Shown here: positions 28,086 to 35,759 of the stretch, piece by piece
How positions within the stretch are numbered: the stretch's first letter is position 1
Layout of the letters: every line of letters starts with the position of its first letter
Source of the DNA: Candidatus Halocynthiibacter alkanivorans
GTDB lineage: Bacteria > Pseudomonadota > Alphaproteobacteria > Rhodobacterales > Rhodobacteraceae
Assembly: GCF_003333265.1 (NCBI RefSeq)
Contig: NZ_QOLB01000155.1
Location: 1-55,069 of the forward strand
Length of the DNA stretch: 55,069 nt
Reading direction: 5' to 3'
Program-made: the position numbers and the translations under genes
Notes under the pieces: generated by a model
What the model was told of the DNA's origin: nothing
The model's input: the letters and a program-made list of their open reading frames with translations, nothing else
The model's database searches: none

Positions 28086-29063
28086 ATGTCTCTTATTATC
28101 AAAGCCTTTTGCAAAGCTCATTTTGGTCAGGAGCCCGACCGTATCCAGACCCCGGGTGGGCGCCGGCGTAAAACCATTATCGTTGAATACGGCCCCGACC
28201 TCTATGTGGTGTCGCGGCGCAAGACCGTGGCCCGGGCGCGGCTGGAAGAGCATGTTTTAAAAGCGCTGGCGCCCACCGGTCACGTGCCTGGGTTTGTCGC
28301 GCGCTCTGAGCGCTATCTGGTGCAGGAGTATGTGCCCGGACAACGCTTGACCAAGGCACTGGAGACCGCAGCCCCGCAGCAACAACGACATCTGGTCAGT
28401 CTGGCACTGCAGACGCTGGCACAGTTGCAAGCCGCCGCGGCTCAGACCGGTTTGAGTGACCAGGCGCCTGCCATTGGAAAAAAAAAGGGCCTGGAAGACA
28501 GCCTGCTAACCCGGCCGGAAAGAATTGCCACGATTCTTGATATTGCTGCGCCGCGGTTTGATCGTGCGGCGTTGCGCCGGGATTTCACCACCGGCACGCC
28601 GGTGTTTGTCAAATGGGATGCACGTCCTGGCAACGCGCTGCTGCGCCCGGACGGATCGGTCTGCTGGTTTGACTGGGAAGACAGCGGGCGTTACGTCTCG
28701 CAAGCTGATCCGGCCTGGTTTCTCGCCGATGAGTGGTGTCCGGATTTTGGCGAAGACCCCTCGTTGGAAGGATTCGCACCTGAGGGTCTGGCGGACAGCC
28801 CCGAATATCTCAGCTTTGCCATTCTGCACAGCTGCCACCGGCTGTGGCTGATTCTGGACCGCAAAGGCAGCGGGCGCTGGTGGTCTTATGAGTCCTGCCT
28901 GGAGAACGACTATATCGGTGTCACAGCGCAGCATGTGGACCGGATCTGCACCCGGGCCGCCCGCTGGGCGTCGCGACTGGAGGGCGCTGAGGCGTTTCTG
29001 ACGTTTTTTGCCGAAGTGAAGCGCAAAACAGCCGCAGCCGCGGATCGCAGCGCCACTGGTTGA
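28086..29063 (+). CDS. Aminoglycoside-phosphotransferase-fold kinase-like protein
   Basis: A 325-residue protein of the phosphotransferase enzyme (APH/choline-kinase) fold. A nucleotide-binding beta lobe at about residues 1-90 includes VPGFVARSERYLVQEYVPGQ. The catalytic loop KWDARPGNALLRPDG has Asp and Asn in the Brenner-like D-x4-N spacing, with Lys-Trp before the Asp instead of the common His. FDWEDSGRYV provides the metal-binding Asp. The substrate is unknown; homologues act on small molecules, sugars or fructosamines, and a resistance function cannot be claimed. It is monocistronic, opposite acs. Confidence 0.75.
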   Translation: MSLIIKAFCKAHFGQEPDRIQTPGGRRRKTIIVEYGPDLYVVSRRKTVARARLEEHVLKALAPTGHVPGFVARSERYLVQEYVPGQRLTKALETAAPQQQRHLVSLALQTLAQLQAAAAQTGLSDQAPAIGKKKGLEDSLLTRPERIATILDIAAPRFDRAALRRDFTTGTPVFVKWDARPGNALLRPDGSVCWFDWEDSGRYVSQADPAWFLADEWCPDFGEDPSLEGFAPEGLADSPEYLSFAILHSCHRLWLILDRKGSGRWWSYESCLENDYIGVTAQHVDRICTRAARWASRLEGAEAFLTFFAEVKRKTAAAADRSATG

Positions 29064-29179
29064 TCCCAGCACGCCAGTTGAGCCAGTTTACGCCTGAAAA
29101 CAACGTTTCCGGACCGTGCAGCGCGTATTCAATTGTGATGGATTAACAGAGGTGCACCACATTACGGGATGCTGTTTTG

Positions 29180-29208
29180 CCAAACTCTTCACCAGAGGGG
29201 GAGTTTGG
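29180..29208 (-). terminator. Hairpin at the 3' end of the left tRNA-Asn
   Basis: CCAAACTC/GAGTTTGG form an 8-bp stem around 13 bases; the stem starts in the encoded CCA of the tRNA. The minus-strand tract that follows is CAAAAC rather than T-rich, so termination or 3'-end processing is only likely. Confidence 0.4.
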
Positions 29209-29280
29209 CTCCGACGGTAGGGATCGAACCTACGACCAATTGATTAACAGTCAACTGCTCTACCGCTGAGCTACGTCGGA
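29206..29280 (-). tRNA. tRNA-Asn (anticodon GTT), left copy
   Basis: A cloverleaf with acceptor TCCGACG/CGTCGGA, D-arm AGCTCAGCGGTAGAGC, anticodon loop CTGTTAA (GTT) and T-arm GGTTCGATCC, followed by an encoded CCA. It differs from the copy at 44093-44167 at two bases, one in the D-loop and one in the T-loop. Confidence 0.97.
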
Positions 29281-29304
29281 ACATGAGGCTGATATAGCCA
29301 GGGG
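29206..29304 (-). repeat. 99-bp direct repeat, left copy (tRNA-Asn plus leader)
   Basis: The tRNA gene and the next 24 upstream bases (ending in the CCCCTGGCTATATC leader) recur at 44093-44191 in the same orientation with only the two tRNA mismatches. Homology stops abruptly at 29305 and 44192. The copies are 14.9 kb apart. Confidence 0.95.
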
Positions 29305-29319
29305 ATTCACCGGGTGCAA
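29291..29319 (-). promoter_or_regulatory. Promoter of the left tRNA-Asn
   Basis: On the minus strand TTGCAC (-35) and TATATC (-10) are separated by exactly 17 bp, and the -10 ends 10 bp before the tRNA. The same layout precedes the right copy. Confidence 0.75.
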
Positions 29320-29412
29320 GCGTCTGTGGGTTTTTTTCATCATTTTGGGCAGAATTTTTTCTGAAGCTTTTCTGCGGCTGTTCAGCGGAACACGCCAGGG
29401 GCATGCAACGAC

Positions 29413-29439
29413 AAAAGCGCCCCGGAAGGAACGCTTTTT
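29413..29439 (+). terminator. Terminator-like hairpin in the junction
   Basis: AAAAGCG/CGCTTTT around 12 bases runs into TTTTT on the plus strand and would also read as AAAAAGCG...CGCTTTT on the minus strand, so it may work both ways. Confidence 0.55.
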
Positions 29440-29467
29440 ATCTGCCTTACTCCAGAGGAGTAAGGGC

Positions 29468-29510
29468 TCCGACGGTCAGGATTGAACACACGACCAATTG
29501 ATGAACAGGC
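29468..29510 (-). pseudogene. Decayed 3' half of a tRNA-Asn gene
   Basis: On the minus strand this stretch aligns with the real tRNA from the anticodon loop to the acceptor end: CTGTT-ATCAATTGGTCGT is kept, the T-arm has several changes, and ACCGTCGGA ends the match. No 5' half is present. A partial copy covering just the 3' half is what integrase-mediated insertion at a tRNA leaves behind, so an old attachment-site remnant is the best explanation. Confidence 0.75.
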
Positions 29511-29855
29511 GGGTTCACCATTCGTGCTGATGCCAGTGCCTGAATTGCGACGGATGGGCGGATTAGACGTCAGGAATTGCGGGACGCGAATTTGATCGCA
29601 GCGACAACAGGCGCGAGTTCGCACCCGACGCTACGCGGTCATCGCCTAAAACGGTCGGTGCAAGGTCCGTTGGCGCTCTGATCCTGGCTCTGATCAGTCG
29701 GAAACCAATAACGCTGCGCCCACGGTTCCTTTGTTGGTTAGCCTTAGCCAAAGCAATGCTTTTTGAAACCATATTTTCGACAAATTGAGGACTCCGGTAG
29801 GTTGATGCTCAGACGCGCTGAAAATCGTGGAATGCCAAGATCAGAGGACCAAAAC

Positions 29856-31127
29856 ATGTCGATTGAAAAAGTAGATACGCTCGTTGTTGGCGCGGGCCAG
29901 GCCGGTGTCGCCATGAGCGAACACCTGACCAGGAATGGCGTACCGCACCTCGTACTGGAGCGCGACAGAATTGCTGAACGCTGGCGCACGGGACGCTGGG
30001 ATTCGCTGGTTGCCAATGGGCCTGCCTGGCATGATCGTTTCCCTGGTCTGGAGTTTGCCGATACCGATCCCGATGCCTTCGTATCCAAAGAGAGCGTCGC
30101 GGACTATTTCGTAGAATATGCGAATTTGATCGACGCTCCTATCCGCTGTGGTGTGGAAGTTAAGAAAGCCGAGCAACTTGCTAATCGCGCGGGCTTTCGT
30201 GTTGAAACGTCTGACGGCGTGATTGAAGCAAAAAGCATTGTGGCCGCCACCGGCGCCTTCCAGTGCCCGGTTGTCCCGCCGGTTGTTCCGAAAGAAACGG
30301 ACATCGTACAGATGCACTCGTTCGATTACCGCAATCCTGGTCAGCTTCCGGACGGCGCGGTGATGGTCGTCGGTGCAGGGTCGTCAGGTGTGCAGATTGC
30401 GGATGAACTGATGCGTGCCGGCAAGAAGGTTTACCTTTCCGTGGGCCCACATGATCGTCCGCCACGCGCCTATCGCGGACGCGACAATGTATGGTGGCTG
30501 GGCGTTCTCGGAATGTGGGATGCTGCTGCTATGAAGCCAGGTACAGAACGGTTCACAATCTGTGTAAGCGGTGCCCGCGGTGGTCATACGGTCGACTTTC
30601 GGGATATGGCGGCCCAGGGCATAACACTTGTTGGTATGACGCAGAAATTTGAAGATGGCGTTTTGTCCTTCGCAGCAGATCTTGCCGAGAATGTCGCCAA
30701 TGGCGATGCCGGCTATCTGTCCATGCTTGATGCTGCCGACTCTTATGTCACCCGCAATGGGCTCGACTTGCCGGAAGATCCTGAAGCGCGCGATTTTGGT
30801 CCCGTCCCGGAAAGTGTAAACGATCCGGTTCTCGAATTGAATCTGGTCGAAGCCAGCATAAACTCAATTATCTGGGCAACTGGGTTTTCTCAAGATTTCA
30901 GCTGGTTAAAAGTCGATGCCTTTGACGAGGCGGGAAAGCCAAAACACCAAAAAGGTGTGTCTTCAGAGCTTGGGGTCTACTTTTTGGGGTTGCCCTGGCA
31001 ATCCTGTCGGGGCTCCACCTTTATCTGGGGGGTCTGGCACGACGCCAAACATGTGGCGGACCATATCGCGACCCAGCGAAAATACCTGGAATACAAGCGG
31101 CCATGCGAAAGTGTTCCCCAAAGCTGA
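29856..31127 (+). CDS. Flavin-containing monooxygenase-like protein
   Basis: FAD/NADPH-dependent monooxygenase-like protein of the CzcO/YUCCA-like branch. The ATG at 29856 has AGAGGA eight bases upstream; the 31-codon upstream extension is rejected. It has FAD-binding VVGAGQAGVAMSEHL at residues 9-23, ERWRTGRWDSLVANGPAWHD typical of this branch, VQMHSFDYRNP in the FMO-fingerprint position, a second dinucleotide site VVGAGSSGVQIADELM and the C-terminal IIWATGFSQDFSWL. The 423 residues are typical. It is the first intact gene inside the tRNA-Asn-bounded region. The substrate could be an amine, sulfide or ketone. Confidence 0.85.
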   Translation: MSIEKVDTLVVGAGQAGVAMSEHLTRNGVPHLVLERDRIAERWRTGRWDSLVANGPAWHDRFPGLEFADTDPDAFVSKESVADYFVEYANLIDAPIRCGVEVKKAEQLANRAGFRVETSDGVIEAKSIVAATGAFQCPVVPPVVPKETDIVQMHSFDYRNPGQLPDGAVMVVGAGSSGVQIADELMRAGKKVYLSVGPHDRPPRAYRGRDNVWWLGVLGMWDAAAMKPGTERFTICVSGARGGHTVDFRDMAAQGITLVGMTQKFEDGVLSFAADLAENVANGDAGYLSMLDAADSYVTRNGLDLPEDPEARDFGPVPESVNDPVLELNLVEASINSIIWATGFSQDFSWLKVDAFDEAGKPKHQKGVSSELGVYFLGLPWQSCRGSTFIWGVWHDAKHVADHIATQRKYLEYKRPCESVPQS

Positions 31128-31455
31128 TACCTTAATTGCGCGGGCAAAGCCCGGGTGAGCGCAGCTCAGTTCGCGTTTGAGATACATTGGTTCTGTTCCT
31201 GCTTACCTTTCAGTTTTCAGGTCACATGGCTGAGCCGGGCTGCGCTTGCAGTCCTGTTCTTTTGTGGGAATTCAGGGCCAATGCACCTCTGGTACAACAG
31301 GTTCAATAAGTGCCTCAAGCATGGTGGATTAGGCATAAGCTTATCAGCGATGAGACAGACAGTTCTTTCAAACCAGAAACCCGATGTGAAATTCTGCAGG
31401 TGAAACACGATCCGCAGGTCCCTTTTCGGGATGGTTGCAGCCTGAGGAGGCCACG
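31128..31455. other. Intergenic stretch with possible transposase trace
   Basis: About 330 bp between the monooxygenase and the hpaB remnant without an intact gene. A GGGC-AAA-GCCC hairpin follows the monooxygenase (31142-31152), and a possible IS5-type fragment lies at 31268-31340. Confidence 0.5.
31268..31340 (+). pseudogene. Possible IS5-family transposase fragment
   Basis: The plus-strand translation GPMHLWYNRFNKCLKHGGLG resembles the GPxTTLYNRFxRWSxxGxW segment of IS5-type transposases. Only about 20 residues match, no terminal repeats are seen, and the similarity could be chance. Confidence 0.25.
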
Positions 31456-31977
31456 ATGATATGTACAGGCGACCGGTATAGGGACTCGATCCGCGCAAAA
31501 CGTGACGTCTATATCAATGGTGAACCCGTCAATGACGTCACCACTCACCCACGGTTCAAACCGCTGGATGATCTCGCCCGCGAGTTTTGTGGCGGACAGA
31601 TCTGTGGAACCCCTGATGCAGCGGCCTTTCAGAACCCTGAGACCAGGCCGTGGATGGACAAATATTTTACCATCACCGGGGACTGGGCCGCCGGGTACCG
31701 TCGCAAACTATTGGCTTTGACCCGCGACATGCTCAACGCTGATTTCGCGGGCCATCGTTTGTATTTTCAGCTTTTCTCCCGGTCTCCGCCCTTTGCGCAC
31801 CTTGCTGCCGTCTGTCGCAACTTCGACTGGGGCGGTCCGCGCGCCTTTGTCAAAGACGTCGCGGGTCAGTCCGGCATTGTAATGGGGGAACGGTCTTTGA
31901 CCTCCAGGGACACAGCGGTGTTGAACTGGTTTTCGAACGACATTGCGTCCCAGACGTCCGAAATTGCAGTGGGGTGA
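31456..31977 (+). pseudogene. Truncated HpaB-like (4-hydroxyphenylacetate 3-hydroxylase) gene
   Basis: The first ~40 residues (ICTGDRYRDSIRAKRDVYIN followed by GEPVNDVTTHPRFKPLD) match the N-terminus of the HpaB flavin-dependent hydroxylase family. The next ~70 residues keep a weak match with LFSRSPPFAHLAAVCRNFDW at the place of the family's RSPDYLN region. The frame then loses similarity and stops at 173 residues, against about 500 in the family. An excellent SD (GAGGAGG, six bases before the ATG) survives, so a short product may still be made. It is most likely a decayed gene. Confidence 0.6.
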
Positions 31978-32080
31978 TCCGCCAGTCAACCGCAGCGGCC
32001 CATCTCCGTTGCAAAGCACCAGCCTCACGTAGCTCCGCCACACCTTCTTCGCGCATAATAATAACTTGATGGAGATCGAA

Positions 32081-32497
32081 ATGACCCATACACGAATCCG
32101 CAAATTCAACACATCCGAGACCTACCCGGAACAGAACCTGGACAACGACCTGTGTCAGGCCGTCGTGACCCAGGGCGGAAAGACCGTGTATCTGCGCGGC
32201 CAGTGCCCTCAGAACCTGGATGATGCGGCAAACATCACCAGCCACGACCCCGTTGAGCAGACCCATAAGGTGATGCAGAACATCCGTCAGCTGATTGAAG
32301 AATCCGGCGGTCAGATGGAGCATCTGGTCAAGGTGGTGGTCTATATCACCGATGTGCGCCACCGCGAGGCCGTCTATCGCACCATGGGCGAATATATCAA
32401 AGGGGTGCACCCGGTCTCGACCGGGCTGGTGGTTCAGGCGCTTGCACGGCCTGAATGGCTGGTTGAAATCGACGGCACCGCCGTGATCCCGGCTTAA
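32081..32497 (+). CDS. RidA-family protein (YjgF/YER057c/UK114)
   Basis: RidA-type enzymes hydrolyse reactive imines and enamines such as 2-aminoacrylate. The ATG at 32081 follows GGAG; the five upstream codons are dropped. Landmarks: QGGKTVYLRGQCPQNLDD, MQNIRQLIEESGGQMEHLVK and the C-terminal ALARPEWLVEIDGTAVIP, which contains the Arg that binds the substrate carboxylate in active members. The 138 residues are normal. A DUF1028 gene starts four bases later, so the two are co-translated. An imine-producing amine dehydrogenase is encoded a few genes downstream, which gives this protein a plausible job. Confidence 0.9.
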   Translation: MTHTRIRKFNTSETYPEQNLDNDLCQAVVTQGGKTVYLRGQCPQNLDDAANITSHDPVEQTHKVMQNIRQLIEESGGQMEHLVKVVVYITDVRHREAVYRTMGEYIKGVHPVSTGLVVQALARPEWLVEIDGTAVIPA

Positions 32498-32501
32498 GGG
32501 T

Positions 32502-33176
32502 ATGACATTTTCGCTTGTCGCCCGCTGCGCAAAAACCGGTATGTTCGGTATCGCAATTTCATCTTCCTCCCCTGCCGTGGCTGCACGCTGCGCGTTTGCA
32601 CGCGCCGGTGTCGGCGCTGTGGCTTCGCAAAATGTGACTGACCCGACGCTTGGACCGCTTGCTCTGGATTTGATGCAAAGCGGTCTCAGCGCCAAAGAAA
32701 CCATCGAAGCTGTGGTGGCGCAGGGCAAATTCATCGAATACCGACAGGTGCTTGCGGTGGACCGCAGCGGCGGAACCGCAATTCACTCCGGGCCCAACTC
32801 GCTGGGAATCTGGACACAGGCCCAGGACGAGAACGTCGCTTCGGGCGGGAATCTGCTGGCGAATGAAGGCGTGCCACAGGCCATTGTTGACGCGTTCCTG
32901 GCATCATCTGGCCACCTTGGCGACCGGTTGATTGCCGCTATGCGCGCGGCGCTTGCAGCCGGGGGCGAGGCCGGGGCGGTGCATTCGGCCGGGATGAAGA
33001 TCGTCGACAAGGTCAGTTGGCCGGTGGCGGATCTGCGCTGTGACTGGACCGAAGATTGCCCGATCGAAGCCATAGCCACGGCATGGGACATCTACAAACC
33101 ACAGCTGGACGCCTACATCCAGCGCGCGCTCGATCCGCGTGCGGCACCGTCTTATGGCGTGCCTGGTGACCAGTGA
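32502..33176 (+). CDS. DUF1028 protein (putative Ntn-hydrolase-like)
   Basis: A 224-residue protein of the DUF1028 family: MTFSLVARCAKTGMFGIAIS at the start, then GVGAVASQNVTDPTLGPLAL and ALAAGGEAGAVHSAGMKIVD near the C-terminus. Family members have an Ntn-hydrolase-like fold, but no reaction is firmly known. It is wedged between ridA (4 bp upstream) and an aldehyde dehydrogenase (16 bp downstream), so an operon is certain enough to infer a shared pathway. DUF1028 genes often neighbour RidA and M20 peptidase genes, which fits cleavage of an amide or gamma-glutamyl intermediate. The reaction is inferred. Confidence 0.88.
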   Translation: MTFSLVARCAKTGMFGIAISSSSPAVAARCAFARAGVGAVASQNVTDPTLGPLALDLMQSGLSAKETIEAVVAQGKFIEYRQVLAVDRSGGTAIHSGPNSLGIWTQAQDENVASGGNLLANEGVPQAIVDAFLASSGHLGDRLIAAMRAALAAGGEAGAVHSAGMKIVDKVSWPVADLRCDWTEDCPIEAIATAWDIYKPQLDAYIQRALDPRAAPSYGVPGDQ

Positions 33177-33192
33177 AGACAGGGAAAGAGAC

Positions 33193-34689
33193 ATGCAGAA
33201 TTACACCTATCAAGATTGGAAATCCCGTGCCGGACAGCTTTCATTCCGGGGGCAGGCCTTTATCGACGGCAAGTTCGTCAATGCGGTTTCCGGTAAAACC
33301 TACGACAGCATCAACCCGGCAACAGGCGAGGTTTTAACCGCTGTCGCGGAATGTGACGCTGAAGATGTGGATCTGGCTGTCGCGGCAGGACGCAGCGCTT
33401 TTGAAAAGGGTGTCTGGTCACGTATGGCACCGGGCGACCGTAAGACCGTTCTGTTGAAATTGGCGGATCTGATCCGTGCCCATCTGGAAGAGATGGCGTT
33501 GCTGGACAGTCTCGACATGGGCAAGCTGGTCACTGATGCCGTGACCGTTGACGCGCCCGGAAGCGCACATTTCTTCCAATGGTATGCCGAAGCCATCGAC
33601 AAGATCTATGACGAGGTAGCCCCGACGGGACCGGGCGATCTGGCGCTGGTGAAGCGGGTACCACTTGGTGTGGTCGGCGCGGTAACACCGTGGAACTTCC
33701 CACTGGACATGGCCACCTGGAAGGGCGCAGCTGCCCTGGCTGCCGGCAATTCAGTGGTGCTCAAACCAGCGGAGCAATCGCCGCTTTCAGCTTTGCGGCT
33801 GGCCGAACTGGCGGCTGAGGCCGGTGTGCCCGATGGCGTGTTCAACGTGGTGCCTGGCTTTGGTGCCACCGCGGGCAGAGCGTTGGGTCTACATATGGAT
33901 GTCGATTGTCTGGCATTTACCGGCTCGACCGCGATCGGCAAGATGTTCATGCAGTATTCCGGGCAATCCAACCTGAAACAGGTCTGGCCTGAAACAGGTG
34001 GCAAGAGCCCCAACCTGATATTTGCGGATTGCGAGGATCTGGACACGGCTGCGGATATGGCGGCATTTGGTATCTTCTTCAATCAGGGCGAGGTGTGCTC
34101 GGCAAATTCACGATTGTATGTCGAACGCTCGGTCAAAGATGCTTTTGTTGAAAAGATGATCGCAAGGGCAGGGGCGACCCAACCCGGCGACCCGCTTGAT
34201 CCTGCTTCGAAAATGGGCGCGATTGTCGACGAAAAACAAACCCGGGGCATCATGCGGTTTATCGAGGAAGGCAAGAAGACAGCCAACCTTGTCGCCGGAG
34301 GTGAGCGTGTCACGGTGGGTGGCAAAGGTTGTTTTATTCAACCAACTATATTTGACGATGTTGCCCATAACAATCCGCTTGCACGGGATGAAATCTTTGG
34401 TCCGGTTTTGTCGATCATTGCTTTCGACAGTGAAGATGAGGCCGTTGCAATGGCCAACGACAGTATCTACGGGCTGGCCGCGTCCGTCTGGACCGACAAT
34501 CTTAGCCGGGCCTGCCGTGTGTCGGACCGGCTGAACGTTGGAACCGTGTCGGTCAACACAGTAGATGCATTGTCTGTTCAGACACCATTCGGCGGCATGA
34601 AACAATCCGGTTTCGGGCGCGACCTTTCTTTGCACGCCCTTGATAAGTATACTGCTTTGAAAACCACCTGGATAAAATACAAAGCTTAG
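33193..34689 (+). CDS. Aldehyde dehydrogenase, PuuC-like
   Basis: NAD(P)-dependent aldehyde dehydrogenase close to E. coli PuuC, the gamma-glutamyl-gamma-aminobutyraldehyde dehydrogenase of putrescine breakdown. The N-terminal layout and WYAEAIDKIYDEVAPTGPGD match it well. The catalytic residues are C302 in NQGEVCSAN and E267 in WPETGGKSPN (where most ALDHs read LELGG). TPWNFPLDMATWK and the C-terminal TPFGGMKQSGFGRDLSLHAL are also typical. The ATG at 33193 starts a 498-residue protein of normal length. It would oxidise the aldehyde made by an upstream amine oxidation step. Confidence 0.93.
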   Translation: MQNYTYQDWKSRAGQLSFRGQAFIDGKFVNAVSGKTYDSINPATGEVLTAVAECDAEDVDLAVAAGRSAFEKGVWSRMAPGDRKTVLLKLADLIRAHLEEMALLDSLDMGKLVTDAVTVDAPGSAHFFQWYAEAIDKIYDEVAPTGPGDLALVKRVPLGVVGAVTPWNFPLDMATWKGAAALAAGNSVVLKPAEQSPLSALRLAELAAEAGVPDGVFNVVPGFGATAGRALGLHMDVDCLAFTGSTAIGKMFMQYSGQSNLKQVWPETGGKSPNLIFADCEDLDTAADMAAFGIFFNQGEVCSANSRLYVERSVKDAFVEKMIARAGATQPGDPLDPASKMGAIVDEKQTRGIMRFIEEGKKTANLVAGGERVTVGGKGCFIQPTIFDDVAHNNPLARDEIFGPVLSIIAFDSEDEAVAMANDSIYGLAASVWTDNLSRACRVSDRLNVGTVSVNTVDALSVQTPFGGMKQSGFGRDLSLHALDKYTALKTTWIKYKA

Positions 34690-34716
34690 TACAACAAAAG
34701 GGATCGGGGAAACGCG

Positions 34717-35640
34717 ATGCTGAGATACACTCTCAGACAGTTGGAGTATTTCGTTGCTGTCGGAGAAGCCGGAAGCATCGCCCTGGCCTCAGAGAAGGTC
34801 AATGTGTCGTCGCCGTCAATTTCGGCGGCGATCAACCAGCTTGAAAAGGAATTCGGGCTTCCTCTGTTTGTCCGTCAACATGCGCAGGGCTTGTCACTGA
34901 CACTCGCCGGGCGACGCATGATGGAACAGGCAAAGTTTGTTCTTCAGGAAGCCGACAGGCTGATGGACCTGGCCGGGGATATTTCCGGGACTGTACGCGG
35001 TCCGTTGTCCATCGGATGCATGGTTACATTTGCTCAGGTTGTTCTGCCATCCGTGCGGCGGAGTTTCGAAACCGAATTCCCCGAAGTGCGCGTGCGTCAG
35101 TACGAACTAAACCAGTCAGAAATATTCAGTGCTCTTCGGCGGGCTGAAATTGATGTTGCACTGACATATGACCTGGAATTGCCTGCCGATCTGCAATTCG
35201 TTTCTCTGTTGGAACTCCCTCCTTACGCCATCGTCAATGAAACGCACCCATTGGCGCATTTGCCATCGGTTTCCGTGGAGGAGCTAAAGAGCCACCCGAT
35301 GGTCTTGTTGGATCTGCCGTTCAGTGCGGACTATTTCCTGTCGTTCTTTACTCAGATAGACGCCAAGCCAATAATTGCAGAACGGTCAAGGGATATGGCT
35401 GTGATGCGCAGCCTTGTGGCCAACGGGTTTGGTTATTCAATTGCCAATGTGCGCCCCCTGAATGATTTTTCGCCGGACGGGAAACCTCTGAAATTCATTC
35501 CTCTTGTCGGAGCCGTGCGACCGATGCGAATGGGGCTGTTAATGTCAACCGACGCGGAATCCGCCAGTGTCGTGCGCGCTTTCGTCCTGCATTGCAGCGA
35601 CCGGCTTCAAAGTGGCGGTTTTACAGGCCTGGGCGGTTAG
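34717..35640 (+). CDS. LysR-family transcriptional regulator
   Basis: A 307-residue LysR regulator. The N-terminal winged HTH is LRQLEYFVAVGEAGSIALAS followed by ISAAINQLEKEFGLPLFVRQ, then a linker helix and a periplasmic-binding-like effector domain (about 95-300). It lies 27 bp after the aldehyde dehydrogenase on the same strand, unlike the usual divergent placement, and about 120 bp before the TMADH-family gene. It is the only regulator in the catabolic set and probably senses its substrate. The effector cannot be read from the sequence. Confidence 0.93.
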   Translation: MLRYTLRQLEYFVAVGEAGSIALASEKVNVSSPSISAAINQLEKEFGLPLFVRQHAQGLSLTLAGRRMMEQAKFVLQEADRLMDLAGDISGTVRGPLSIGCMVTFAQVVLPSVRRSFETEFPEVRVRQYELNQSEIFSALRRAEIDVALTYDLELPADLQFVSLLELPPYAIVNETHPLAHLPSVSVEELKSHPMVLLDLPFSADYFLSFFTQIDAKPIIAERSRDMAVMRSLVANGFGYSIANVRPLNDFSPDGKPLKFIPLVGAVRPMRMGLLMSTDAESASVVRAFVLHCSDRLQSGGFTGLGG

Positions 35641-35759
35641 CAGCAGCAAAGCACCCAGGGTCAGTTAGTTTCCCCCTAATCAATGCTTTCACAAGCTTGT
35701 CTTTCGATCTTTGGGCCGCACGCTATTCTTGAGCAAACCCGCTTTCTGAGGAGGCAACA

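Larger units (their letters stand above)
29305..29855. other. Gene-free junction at the left edge of the tRNA-Asn-bounded region
   Basis: About 550 bp with no credible protein gene. It contains a terminator-like hairpin (29413-29439), a perfect 9-bp hairpin CCTTACTCC-AGA-GGAGTAAGG (29445-29465) and the decayed tRNA-Asn 3' half. The remaining 29511-29855 shows nothing recognisable apart from the start region of the flavin monooxygenase. Confidence 0.6.

Noticed and set aside
28086-29063. Aminoglycoside resistance gene
   Set aside because: Only the kinase fold is shared; the catalytic loop lacks the usual His and no resistance context is present.
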